A stretch of 64,000 nt of DNA, taken from assembly GCA_938030735.1 (NCBI GenBank), contig CALHIM010000011.1, positions 62,001-126,000 of the forward strand, written 5' to 3'. The position numbers and the translations under genes are program-made. This document shows positions 34,839 through 41,484 of the stretch, one piece after another. The DNA is from an uncultured bacterium (lineage in GTDB: Bacteria > Patescibacteriota > Saccharimonadia > Saccharimonadales > Saccharimonadaceae). Below the pieces are notes generated by a model. The model searched no databases. It was not told the origin of the DNA and saw only the letters and a program-made list of their open reading frames with translations. Each line of letters opens with the position of its first letter. Within the stretch, counting starts at the first letter, position 1.

Positions 34839-35450
34839 ATGAAGATTTATATTGATGGACAGAATTTTTTGTATAAAGCCTCTGATATTCTTATCGAAGC
34901 CGGTTTAATTAGTAATAAAGATGAATTAAGAAGAATAGATATCCGATGGATTATGCAAAATATCTTTATGTTAGCGGAAGATGCTGAAATATTATTTTTT
35001 GGTGCAAAGATTAAAAATAATAATAATTATGGCGAAGAAATATCCGAAAAACTTGTGCGTTTTGGGCAGGTGTCGCGAGATATACGAAATAGTCTACAAT
35101 CTCAAGATATTAAATTTATTGAATCTGGACAATTACGAGTTCGTTCAAGCGATAAATGCCATAAATGCGGCAAAGAAGATTATAGGTTAACTGAGAAAGG
35201 TGTAGATATCGGTCTTGGTGTTAAAATGGTTGAAGATAAGTTGCTAAATATTGAAGACACTTTTGTTTTAATAAGCTCGGACACTGATTTATTGCCCGCA
35301 GTCAGGTCTGTTCGAGAACATGGCGGTAAAGTGATATATGTTGGTTTTGAAGATAGGTTAACTAAGGCTCTAACTTATAACTCTGATAGCAGTAATATTA
35401 TTAGAAAGAATGAGATTATTGAAGCTTATAAAAGAGTGAATAAAAAATAA
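34839..35450 (+). CDS. NYN-domain (PIN-like) ribonuclease
   Basis: 203 residues, start at the ATG 34,839 because an earlier in-frame codon overlaps the -10 box. NYN signatures: MKIYIDGQNF with the first catalytic Asp, GVDIGLGVKMVEDK and LISSDTDLLPAV. A CHKCG zinc-binding pair lies in an inserted loop. NYN/LabA proteins are metal-dependent RNA-cleaving enzymes. It is isolated between the lysis cassette and the early operon with its own promoter and terminator, the typical setting of a lysogenic conversion gene; an anti-phage role is possible but unproven. It lacks TTCGAA. Confidence 0.85.
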   Translation: MKIYIDGQNFLYKASDILIEAGLISNKDELRRIDIRWIMQNIFMLAEDAEILFFGAKIKNNNNYGEEISEKLVRFGQVSRDIRNSLQSQDIKFIESGQLRVRSSDKCHKCGKEDYRLTEKGVDIGLGVKMVEDKLLNIEDTFVLISSDTDLLPAVRSVREHGGKVIYVGFEDRLTKALTYNSDSSNIIRKNEIIEAYKRVNKK

Positions 35451-35460
35451 GCTGATTTTA

Positions 35461-35495
35461 GAAAGTTTTAGCGGTGGCTAAGACTTTCTATTTTA
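35461..35495 (+). terminator. Terminator of the NYN gene
   Basis: 12-bp stem GAAAGTTTTAGC/GCTAAGACTTTC (35,461-35,472 with 35,477-35,488, one mismatch), then TATTTTAT. Confidence 0.75.
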
Positions 35496-35502
35496 TCTAA
35501 CT

Positions 35503-35533
35503 AAAATAACACCCGAAGGTGCTATTTTAAAAA
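35503..35533. terminator. Bidirectional hairpin between converging operons
   Basis: AAAATAACACC/GGTGCTATTTT with a CGAA loop, A/T runs on both sides. It can stop both the plus-strand NYN transcript and the minus-strand early operon. Confidence 0.7.
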
Positions 35534-35567
35534 AGTTGATAGTTTATAAAAACAACATGTTCTTTAT

Positions 35568-35611
35568 AGCCGAGCTTCAGCCAGAAAGTCGCTGAAACTG
35601 GCGCTCGGGCT
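35568..35611 (-). terminator. GC-rich hairpin at the end of the early operon
   Basis: On the minus strand AGCCCGAGC pairs with GCTCGGCT (one bulge) and encloses a second stem CAGCGAC...CTGGCTG. It lies 43 bases after the last minus-strand gene. Confidence 0.55.
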
Positions 35612-35653
35612 CTTTAATTATACCAAATTTCGCAAGAAAAATAAAGCTTATCG

Positions 35654-35806
35654 TTAATTTTTATCAACTAGCGAAAACACATAAATCACCAAAATAATCG
35701 CTAAAAAGTTCAAAATACGAAGTGCTAAATTGTCAGATAAAACCAACAACGCTAAATTTGATAGAAAACAAACTACTAAAAAGTTCTTTTTAAACTTATC
35801 ACTCAT
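35654..35806 (-). CDS. Small two-helix membrane protein
   Basis: 50 residues after AAGGAGTGAATATA: MSDKFKKNFLVV..., two hydrophobic stretches (about 9-24 and 30-46) separated by SDNLALR. Last gene of the minus-strand phage early operon. Function unknown. Confidence 0.6.
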   Translation of the reverse strand: MSDKFKKNFLVVCFLSNLALLVLSDNLALRILNFLAIILVIYVFSLVDKN

Positions 35807-35811
35807 TATAT

Positions 35812-36045
35812 TCACTCCTTTATTTCTTCTAAATTTTCATTGAATAGTTCTATAATTCTTTCAACTTCTTCAAATACTGCTTGTTGGTCAACTTCTACCT
35901 CAAAGAAATTATCTGGTGAATTGATACCGAGTTTTTGTTTAACCTCATCACTTACGAATATTGTTTTCTTAGTCTTTTCTTTCTCTAGATGCGGATTCAA
36001 GAGAGATTTAATTCTTTTATCGCCATATTTTTTAGCTTTATTCAT
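35812..36045 (-). CDS. Phage early hypothetical protein
   Basis: 77 residues: a basic N terminus (MNKAKKYGDKRIKSLL) and an acidic helical C terminus. RBS with GGA upstream. No family recognised. Confidence 0.6.
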   Translation of the reverse strand: MNKAKKYGDKRIKSLLNPHLEKEKTKKTIFVSDEVKQKLGINSPDNFFEVEVDQQAVFEEVERIIELFNENLEEIKE

Positions 36046-36059
36046 ATTTATTCCTATTT

Positions 36060-36563
36060 TTATACGACACTCGTTATATTAGGCTTATAGCATATAATTC
36101 CGTGCCTCTTATACATCTCATTTATTTCGTCATCATCATCAAATGCGAAGAGAATATTTTTAAAGCCAATATGATCTTTAATTAAGTCTTCCTTAACTTG
36201 ATAAGCTGGTCGTAAATCATTTTCTAGGCGCATAAAATAATTACATTTGAATCTATCGATTTTAAATTTTTCCATATTACTGAGAAACCAATCTCCAGTT
36301 GCTTTTTCGCATCTTTTATTTCTACCAGTTATAAGAGCAACCCTAATTTCTTCTCCCATTGCCAACCTATTCGGTGTATTTATATCATTTATTAAATAGA
36401 GAATAGATTTTAATAGCACAAACCCACTCGCTAATGCTGTATCTTTTACTACTTCATCATAAGAATAAAAGTTTTCGTAATCTTTATCTTTACCTTGAAT
36501 ATATTTCAAACGGTGCGAGCAATCTGCTAAAACTCCATCGATGTCAAATATTATGTATTTCAT
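36060..36563 (-). CDS. HAD-superfamily phosphatase, polynucleotide 3'-phosphatase-like
   Basis: 167 residues with HAD motif I FDIDGVLADCSHR (nucleophile Asp7, Asp9), motif II ALITGRN and motif IV FAFDDDDEI. The LADCSHR wording resembles the phosphatase half of T4 polynucleotide kinase and small phage HAD proteins. Likely acts on nucleic-acid ends or nucleotides; the kinase half is absent. Confidence 0.8.
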   Translation of the reverse strand: MKYIIFDIDGVLADCSHRLKYIQGKDKDYENFYSYDEVVKDTALASGFVLLKSILYLINDINTPNRLAMGEEIRVALITGRNKRCEKATGDWFLSNMEKFKIDRFKCNYFMRLENDLRPAYQVKEDLIKDHIGFKNILFAFDDDDEINEMYKRHGIICYKPNITSVV

Positions 36564-36573
36564 TTGCTTATCC

Positions 36574-36810
36574 TTATTTTATTTCAACTTCCTTACCTTT
36601 GTAATAGCATTTACCATCTATAAAATCTATATCATTCCGCCAAAAATCATTTGAATAGGTTCGGCAGATTTTAATTTTTCGAAGTGTGTCGGCACTGTGT
36701 TGTGGTGGTTCATTTTGAATAGAGAATATGATTATAAAAACGAACCAACCTATCGAAAATAAAATAAATAAGAAGAAAAATACTTTTATCCAATCTATAT
36801 CTTTAAACAT
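36574..36810 (-). CDS. Small single-helix membrane protein
   Basis: 78 residues from MFKDIDW (ATG at 36,810), preferred to an ATG 21 bases upstream because GAGAGGAAG precedes it. One strong membrane helix (about 8-32), then a basic soluble tail with two Cys. Overlaps the upstream gene by 8 bases. Confidence 0.6.
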   Translation of the reverse strand: MFKDIDWIKVFFFLFILFSIGWFVFIIIFSIQNEPPQHSADTLRKIKICRTYSNDFWRNDIDFIDGKCYYKGKEVEIK

Positions 36811-37057
36811 ATTCTTTATACTTCCTCTCATTTTCTAATTCTTTTTTATAGCATTCTTCGCATACTGGATAACCGAAGCCATATTCATTATGAATTGCTT
36901 TACTAGAATAGCTTTTTCCGAATTTAGTCTTTTTCCTACAGTTTGCACAATTTATTATTTGTTCCATATTGTGGCAAATTAAAGGACAATCTTCTGGCAA
37001 TTCATAATCTTCGTATTCCTGCTTTTTAAAATTCCATTTTTTTACTATTATTGACAT
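36803..37057 (-). CDS. Phage zinc-ribbon protein
   Basis: 84 residues with CANC (about residue 37) and CEEC (about 67) spaced as a zinc ribbon, embedded in a Lys-rich protein. Such small proteins often bind nucleic acid. No family name. Confidence 0.65.
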   Translation of the reverse strand: MSIIVKKWNFKKQEYEDYELPEDCPLICHNMEQIINCANCRKKTKFGKSYSSKAIHNEYGFGYPVCEECYKKELENERKYKEYV

Positions 37058-37071
37058 ATTTTAGTTCCTTT

Positions 37072-37329
37072 TTATTCTTCTAAAATATTTGAGTTTAATA
37101 AATTCTTATGTCTCAATACGAGGCCTTGCGATTTCCCACAAAGGAAATTCACTCTTTTACTTATCTCCATAAGTTTATCTTCTTGTTCCCACTTTTCCGC
37201 CCTTGTTTCTGGGGGATTTTTGAGATTGAGCCAATATGTGCGATTTTCTCTCACGATTTCTGAAGTTAGCTCTGCAAGGATTGCTATTATTTCTAAAAGT
37301 TCTTTGTTAGTTGGTTGTTGCTTATTCAT
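37072..37329 (-). CDS. Phage early hypothetical helical protein
   Basis: 85 residues from MNKQQPTNKELLEIIAIL (ATG at 37,329), overlapping the upstream stop by 8 bases (ATGAATAA). Mostly helical. A longer reading would overlap the neighbour's coding region and is rejected. Confidence 0.6.
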   Translation of the reverse strand: MNKQQPTNKELLEIIAILAELTSEIVRENRTYWLNLKNPPETRAEKWEQEDKLMEISKRVNFLCGKSQGLVLRHKNLLNSNILEE

Positions 37330-37606
37330 CTTTTTTCTCCTCAATCTTAGGTGGCTCTGGGAAGCGCATCCAATAAATAACTGGTTTGTCTGTATTTTCA
37401 AAACCAACATCATTACCATATTCAGACCAAATATCTGTATATACGCTTTTACTTTGAGGCGTATATACAAGAACTTCTTCACCATCTTCAGGGAAATCAC
37501 CCTCCCACATAAATTCAATTTTACTGTCTTTATAGTCTTTATAATATTCTTTCTCTTCCTCATCAAGAGGTCTTATAGTAAGTTTATTCCATTCTGTATT
37601 TTTCAT
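37322..37606 (-). CDS. DUF551-like phage protein
   Basis: 94 residues starting MKNTEWNKL. It has the DUF551 pattern: PEDGEEVLVYTPQ followed by a closing VIYWMRFPEPPK. The family is common in phage early regions and its function is unknown. Confidence 0.8.
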   Translation of the reverse strand: MKNTEWNKLTIRPLDEEEKEYYKDYKDSKIEFMWEGDFPEDGEEVLVYTPQSKSVYTDIWSEYGNDVGFENTDKPVIYWMRFPEPPKIEEKKDE

Positions 37607-37608
37607 AT

Positions 37609-37836
37609 CTACTTCACTTCGTTTATTATAAATTTTACGAACAACGCTATAATAGATACAATCGCAACAATTCCAAGAACAACTGCGACTGGTATCCAAA
37701 TAGGGGAGAGAACCCACCACCAACTCCAATCAATAACATGAGTTAGTTTTAGAGCGATAAACAGAATCGTTAATGCCCCTAAAAAGCCTATACCGCCGTT
37801 AGTTGATATGTTTGTTGATTTATCTTCATTTTCCAT
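37609..37836 (-). CDS. Two-helix phage membrane protein
   Basis: 75 residues after AAAGGAGAATAAAG. Hydrophilic N terminus, then two membrane helices around a WSWWWVLSP turn. Function unknown. It is the first gene after the long structured leader. Confidence 0.65.
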   Translation of the reverse strand: MENEDKSTNISTNGGIGFLGALTILFIALKLTHVIDWSWWWVLSPIWIPVAVVLGIVAIVSIIALFVKFIINEVK

Positions 37837-37858
37837 TCTTTATTCTCCTTTAATATTA

Positions 37859-37957
37859 TTGAGGTAGGGCAGAAACACTTATAGCTTGACCATTTTTTAC
37901 ACAATATTTTATTCAGCTTTTATGATTTGAAAAGTGCTTGTTTCTGTCTATCCCTCA
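37859..37957 (-). ncRNA. Large imperfect hairpin in the leader of the 36-38 kb gene group
   Basis: TTGAGGTAGGGCAGAAACAC (37,859 on) is complementary, with small bulges, to the sequence ending at 37,957. The stem of about 20 pairs encloses about 50 nt. It lies directly before the 75-residue gene on the minus strand. I infer a leader structure rather than an independent RNA. Confidence 0.4.
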
Positions 37958-38053
37958 AATCTGAACATAACCTTGCGCGTATGACAAAACCACGCTAAAA
38001 CTATTATTATAACTACCACATTACTATTTATAATTTTAATTATGCTCAGGTTC

Positions 38054-38192
38054 GAGGGGAGGAGCATAGCTCCTCCAAGGAATATTAAATGATTAAAATA
38101 ATCTGTTGTAGGGTATCCAGCCCTACAAGGGACGACTAAATAATTTTAGTCCTCCCCTCTAGTAGTTGTGTATTACTTAGGGCTTTCGCCCC
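38054..38192 (-). ncRNA. Tandem hairpin array in a non-coding gap of the early operon
   Basis: On the minus strand, in order: CTTA/TAAG around GGGC-GAAA-GCCC (GNRA loop); a 13-pair hairpin AGGGGA-G-GACTAAA with TTTAGTC-G-TCCCTT; TTGTAGGG/CCCTACAA (38,128-38,106) and GGAGGAGC/GCTCCTCC (38,076-38,058). An alternative long-range stem GAGGGGAGG/CCTCCCCTC also exists. No T-runs follow, so these are not ordinary terminators. The 37,837-38,214 gap is otherwise empty of genes. Confidence 0.5.
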
Positions 38193-38214
38193 TTGTAAGG
38201 TTGGAATTAAATTG

Positions 38215-38535
38215 TTAAAATTCTACTTCGTTTTTATTATAGGTTTTTACCAGAATATTTCCAGACATTAAATTAATATATTTTCTAACTTCATCTTCTT
38301 TATTCTTAGGTGATAATATATAGCTTATTTCAGATGTAATTCTAATATATTTACTCCAATCAACAAGTCTATCTAAAACATTATCTTTTAATTCTAAGAT
38401 AAATATATTGAACATGGGATCATCATAAATTCTATTATGAAGAACTAAATCTGGTAATTCTTTAACAGTATATTCTCTGATTTTGAACCTATCGCCATAA
38501 TTCATTATTATATTTTCAATTAGCTCTTCTTTCAT
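38215..38535 (-). CDS. Phage early hypothetical protein
   Basis: 106 residues, MKEELIENIIMNYGDRFK..., mixed alpha/beta and no recognised motif. The next 377 bases downstream are non-coding, so it ends one gene block of the early operon. Confidence 0.6.
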   Translation of the reverse strand: MKEELIENIIMNYGDRFKIREYTVKELPDLVLHNRIYDDPMFNIFILELKDNVLDRLVDWSKYIRITSEISYILSPKNKEDEVRKYINLMSGNILVKTYNKNEVEF

Positions 38536-38540
38536 TATTC

Positions 38541-38720
38541 TTACCCTTTATCAAAATTATAAATTATAGTATTTCCGTGAGTAAATGTTATCTTGCAACA
38601 TTCTTTCTTATCTCTATGCATAGCTCTGTGGCGATTAATGCCGAGATAATGGAAGAATTTCGCACAAGTATGACAATAGCATCTTTTCACTTGTTCGTAT
38701 CTCTTATCTTTATTGCTCAT
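38541..38720 (-). CDS. Small C2H2-type zinc-finger phage protein
   Basis: 59 residues: CYCHTCAKFFHYLGI followed by NRHRAMHRDKKECC. The Cys16-x2-Cys19 and His31-x3-His35 pairs form a zinc-finger pattern widely seen in small phage proteins. The ATG lies within the end of the upstream gene (11-base overlap). Function unknown, possibly nucleic-acid binding. Confidence 0.75.
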   Translation of the reverse strand: MSNKDKRYEQVKRCYCHTCAKFFHYLGINRHRAMHRDKKECCKITFTHGNTIIYNFDKG

Positions 38721-39282
38721 AAGTCAAATATGTCTTCCATTCTTCTGGATGTTTTTTGAAGCTTTCTCTAATGTCTTCCCTAGATTTAAAATATATCTCT
38801 GGGGTTTTAAATGCATCTCCATAATCAAAAAGAGCTCTTTTTCGTTTAAAATCCCAGCACCCCATAAATCTATCTTCGTCTTTATCTCTCCAATTAGGTT
38901 TAAAGCCTTTGGCATCTTGTTTGATAATCGCTTTTGCTTTGAGATACTCAGCATATTTCTCAGCTTCTTCTTGAGTATAAAACAATAAACCTAATCTTTT
39001 AATATTTGCAATTTCTAAAGAACTCCAACCAGAATAGTGGTCAGTATTTATTTCTTTAACTTTTGATTTATAAAAATCTATAGTGAAACATATTTTAGGC
39101 TCTTTGACTTCTTCAAACCATTCATCGAAGTCTTCAATATCTCTGTTCCATATAACTGTTGCTGTGTGATTTTCACCAACAATTGTAAGTTCAGATATTT
39201 CGTTTCTTTTTCCGGTTCCTAGGGAGAAAAACTCACCAGCTTTTGCAAAAGGGAGGTCTTTGAGAAGTTTATATCGTTTCAT
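38710..39282 (-). CDS. Phage early protein of unknown function
   Basis: 190 residues. The N terminus MKRYKLLKDLPFAKAGEFF and a later GLLFYTQEEAEKYAEYLKA are wording seen in uncharacterised phage early proteins. No catalytic motif visible. Confidence 0.65.
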   Translation of the reverse strand: MKRYKLLKDLPFAKAGEFFSLGTGKRNEISELTIVGENHTATVIWNRDIEDFDEWFEEVKEPKICFTIDFYKSKVKEINTDHYSGWSSLEIANIKRLGLLFYTQEEAEKYAEYLKAKAIIKQDAKGFKPNWRDKDEDRFMGCWDFKRKRALFDYGDAFKTPEIYFKSREDIRESFKKHPEEWKTYLTYEQ

Positions 39283-39507
39283 TTATTCTTCCTCGTCTAC
39301 TTCAATGTCGAATTTGTCGGCGATTTCTTGGACTACTTCGATTAAATTTTGGGTTAGTCGTCTGAAATATTCGATTGTCAAACCTTCTTTGTTGAGAAAT
39401 TCCTCTAATTCTTCGGGTGTCATATCTGCTAAGTCGACTGATTGAAATTTTCCGTCGCGTTTGATTCGTGCATAAATTCCCGAGGGGTTTCGTTCTTGTG
39501 GTTTCAT
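39283..39507 (-). CDS. Phage early hypothetical protein
   Basis: 74 residues, acidic; contains QSVDLADMTPEELEEFLN, a pattern common in small phage proteins of unknown role. RBS AAAGGAAA; directly precedes the 190-residue gene. Confidence 0.65.
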   Translation of the reverse strand: MKPQERNPSGIYARIKRDGKFQSVDLADMTPEELEEFLNKEGLTIEYFRRLTQNLIEVVQEIADKFDIEVDEEE

Positions 39508-39819
39508 TTATTTTCCTTTCTTTCTAATGATTATATCGTCTGCTAAAATTCCAAATTTGAACTCGTTTAGCACTCCCGATCCGTATCTCTCAACTTCAAC
39601 TGAGGTGACATTCCTGATGAGCTTTCCGCCAATCATTAATTGCGAAAGTTTGCCGTCTTGCGTGATTACAACCCTTTGGTCTTTAAGATCTAAGAGTTCC
39701 TCGTATTCTTCGAGTTTCTCATGTAATAGTGCTGAAATTTTTTTGTATTTTCTGCTTTCCAATTCGCATTCTCGGAGCTTTTCTTCGAGTTTTCTTATTT
39801 TCTTTCTGTTGAAAAACAT
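39508..39819 (-). CDS. Phage early coiled-coil protein
   Basis: 103 residues: a basic start (MFFNRKKIRK), a coiled coil over about residues 8-45, then a beta-rich C-terminal half. RBS AAAGGAGAAA. Function unknown. Confidence 0.62.
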   Translation of the reverse strand: MFFNRKKIRKLEEKLRECELESRKYKKISALLHEKLEEYEELLDLKDQRVVITQDGKLSQLMIGGKLIRNVTSVEVERYGSGVLNEFKFGILADDIIIRKKGK

Positions 39820-39833
39820 TTTTCTCCTTTAAT

Positions 39834-40019
39834 CTACTTTTGGCAATTAACCGTAGTATTTAGCTTAGCTTTAGTGCTTTTGAGCTCATTTTCTGAGCTA
39901 ATAAATAGCCCAACCGCGCCCGAAAAGAGTATTAGGGCGATGATCGCAATTGCTCGCCAAGCCGACATTTTAAATTTTAGATCTTGCATAATTAGATGCT
40001 GAATATCAGGTTGGTTCAT
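39834..40019 (-). CDS. Small single-helix membrane protein
   Basis: 61 residues with one membrane helix (AWRAIAIIALILFSGAVGLF, about 20-39). RBS AAAGGATAA. Function unknown. Confidence 0.6.
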   Translation of the reverse strand: MNQPDIQHLIMQDLKFKMSAWRAIAIIALILFSGAVGLFISSENELKSTKAKLNTTVNCQK

Positions 40020-40042
40020 AATTATCCTTTCATTTTTAGTTA

Positions 40043-40456
40043 TTAAAATTCGACTTTCTTTGGTTTTGGTTTGCCGAGATACTCCTGAATTTCGAAAATT
40101 GCTTGTTTGTAGCCAATTACGAATCTTGCGCGATAGCCTTTACTTCTTAGCTCTTTAAGCATTTTATCTTGCTCGATTAAATGTTTATTCTGCCTAATCT
40201 CGCCATTCTTCTTGAAAACAATAACATTTTCAGCTTTAATTTCGAGAAATAGGCCGCTCGCTAAGGTATTACTTTCAGCAATGAACAGATCCGGCCAAGC
40301 TCGTGATTTCTGAAATTTCTTGTGTTTAGCTGCTTGTCCTGGGCTCATTTTCATTCCGCTTGAGAAATCTGTGCGAAATAGCACGTCGGGATAATTCTTG
40401 CGTAGATAATCGCAAATTTTAAGGTGCAGATTTTCTTCATTTTTTCTCATTAACAT
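40043..40456 (-). CDS. VRR-NUC-like PD-(D/E)XK nuclease
   Basis: 137 residues. Nuclease core positions are visible: Glu near residue 8 (NEENLHLKICDYL), Asp56 in AWPDLFIAE, Glu72-x-Lys74 in LEIKAE and Gln96 in the helix after it, ending ARFVIGYKQAIFEI. Such stand-alone phage nucleases of the VRR-NUC type cut branched or structured DNA and often stand in for Holliday-junction resolvases. It would complement the RecT and nuclease-motor genes upstream. Confidence 0.85.
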   Translation of the reverse strand: MLMRKNEENLHLKICDYLRKNYPDVLFRTDFSSGMKMSPGQAAKHKKFQKSRAWPDLFIAESNTLASGLFLEIKAENVIVFKKNGEIRQNKHLIEQDKMLKELRSKGYRARFVIGYKQAIFEIQEYLGKPKPKKVEF

Positions 40457-40547
40457 ACCTTAATTCCTCATATCTTTGCCATTCTGGCGAAATAATATTA
40501 ACTTTAATTTTAACTACTCTAGAAACACCATTAATTAAAATTTTCAT
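40437..40547 (-). CDS. Very small phage protein upstream of the nuclease
   Basis: 36 residues, MKILINGVSRVVKIKVNI..., after AAAAGGAAGAATT. The stop lies inside the start of the nuclease gene, so the two are probably coupled. No function visible. Confidence 0.5.
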   Translation of the reverse strand: MKILINGVSRVVKIKVNIISPEWQRYEELRYVNEKK

Positions 40548-40567
40548 AATTCTTCCTTTTAGATTTC

Positions 40568-40690
40568 AGCCCTCCAACGGACACAAGGCTCATAACCACG
40601 AAATAATCGCGGCGAGCTACTAATAAGGAGGTGCTCGACTTTTTTCTGCAGCTCTAAACCACTTGCGAAACCTGTGCCCATTGGAAGGCT
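40568..40690 (-). ncRNA. Structured element with a 20-bp closing stem and an anti-Shine-Dalgarno loop
   Basis: On the minus strand the ends pair over 20 positions (40,690-40,671 with 40,588-40,568), including three G-U pairs and one bulge; G-U pairs are only valid if the minus strand is the RNA, matching operon direction. Inside are CGAGC/GCTCG (40,637-40,633 with 40,617-40,613), whose 15-nt loop holds ACCUCCUUA, the anti-Shine-Dalgarno sequence, and CCGCGA/UCGUGG (40,612-40,596). An overlapping 40-codon frame (40,681-40,559, MGTGFASGLEL...) without a ribosome binding site is an alternative explanation. Confidence 0.5.
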
Positions 40691-40701
40691 AAACTTATTT
40701 T

Positions 40702-40977
40702 TTAAAATCCTGTTGCTCGTCGATAATCATCAAACTGCTGTGAACGCTCTATACTATCTTCTTTACATTCTTTGAGATATTCATTATAATAATCGTTTTG
40801 CCAATCTTCGAAAGGGAAGTCTTTAATATCCATTTTTTCGGCAAGGCCATTACCAATTTCGTAATATCTGCAAAATTCGTCAAAATCCATATCTTCAAAA
40901 CCATCTTCGTAAAGATTGCGATTTTCTAAAATAATATTTTCCAGAAAGTCACGGATTAATTTTTGGTCAAAATTCAT
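40702..40977 (-). CDS. Phage early acidic protein
   Basis: 91 residues, strongly acidic (GFEDMDFDEFCRYYEIG). ATG overlaps the end of the upstream gene. No family recognised; DNA-mimic-like acidity is notable but not evidence of function. Confidence 0.6.
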   Translation of the reverse strand: MNFDQKLIRDFLENIILENRNLYEDGFEDMDFDEFCRYYEIGNGLAEKMDIKDFPFEDWQNDYYNEYLKECKEDSIERSQQFDDYRRATGF

Positions 40978-41179
40978 AGCTTAACTCCTTTATTAATTTT
41001 TCGCTATTCCTTCGCAAGAAATCTTCACAAATTTGCCGATCTTCACAGTTCATTACATATTGCAGCATTTCCGCTTTTAAAGGGAGAGCGAGTTTTGAAC
41101 TGAAAATTTCTTTTAACTCTGTGATATCTGCAGTTGAATATTTATTAAAAATTTGACTAATTACTGTTCTGAAATTCAT
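40967..41179 (-). CDS. Phage early hypothetical protein
   Basis: 70 residues, MNFRTVISQIFNKYS..., helical. Overlaps both neighbours by a few bases, as expected for a tightly packed operon. Confidence 0.6.
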   Translation of the reverse strand: MNFRTVISQIFNKYSTADITELKEIFSSKLALPLKAEMLQYVMNCEDRQICEDFLRRNSEKLIKELSYEF

Positions 41180-41484
41180 TTTTGATCCTTTGTAAAAAAT
41201 GTTCGTTGGCGATTTTGTGTCATTCTTTGCACACGAGCTGCAATTACTTTTTTAATTTCTTGCCGTGTTTGAGACGGCATTTTTTCATAATACTTAGTCA
41301 CAAATTCTCGTATTTCGTCGATTTCGAACTCTTCGAAGACTTCTGCCACTTGGCGTTCATCTTTCATTTCTATCAGCTTTGAGCGATAGGCAGCGACATA
41401 GTCCGCCCACGCTTTCGCTGAATGATTTTCTTTATAAAATTGATACGCTAGTTGTTTAATTAATAGATATTCAGGTTTTGTCAT
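41176..41484 (-). CDS. Phage early hypothetical helical protein
   Basis: 102 residues with a basic C terminus (AARVQRMTQNRQRTFF). Its start overlaps the stop of the nuclease-motor gene by four bases (ATGA), suggesting coupling and possibly a partner role. Confidence 0.6.
   Translation of the reverse strand: MTKPEYLLIKQLAYQFYKENHSAKAWADYVAAYRSKLIEMKDERQVAEVFEEFEIDEIREFVTKYYEKMPSQTRQEIKKVIAARVQRMTQNRQRTFFTKDQK

Noticed and set aside
37859..38192. A CRISPR array or transposon ends in the hairpin-rich gap
   Set aside because: The hairpins differ in sequence and spacing, there are no regular direct repeats, and no cas, transposase or TnpB gene is nearby.
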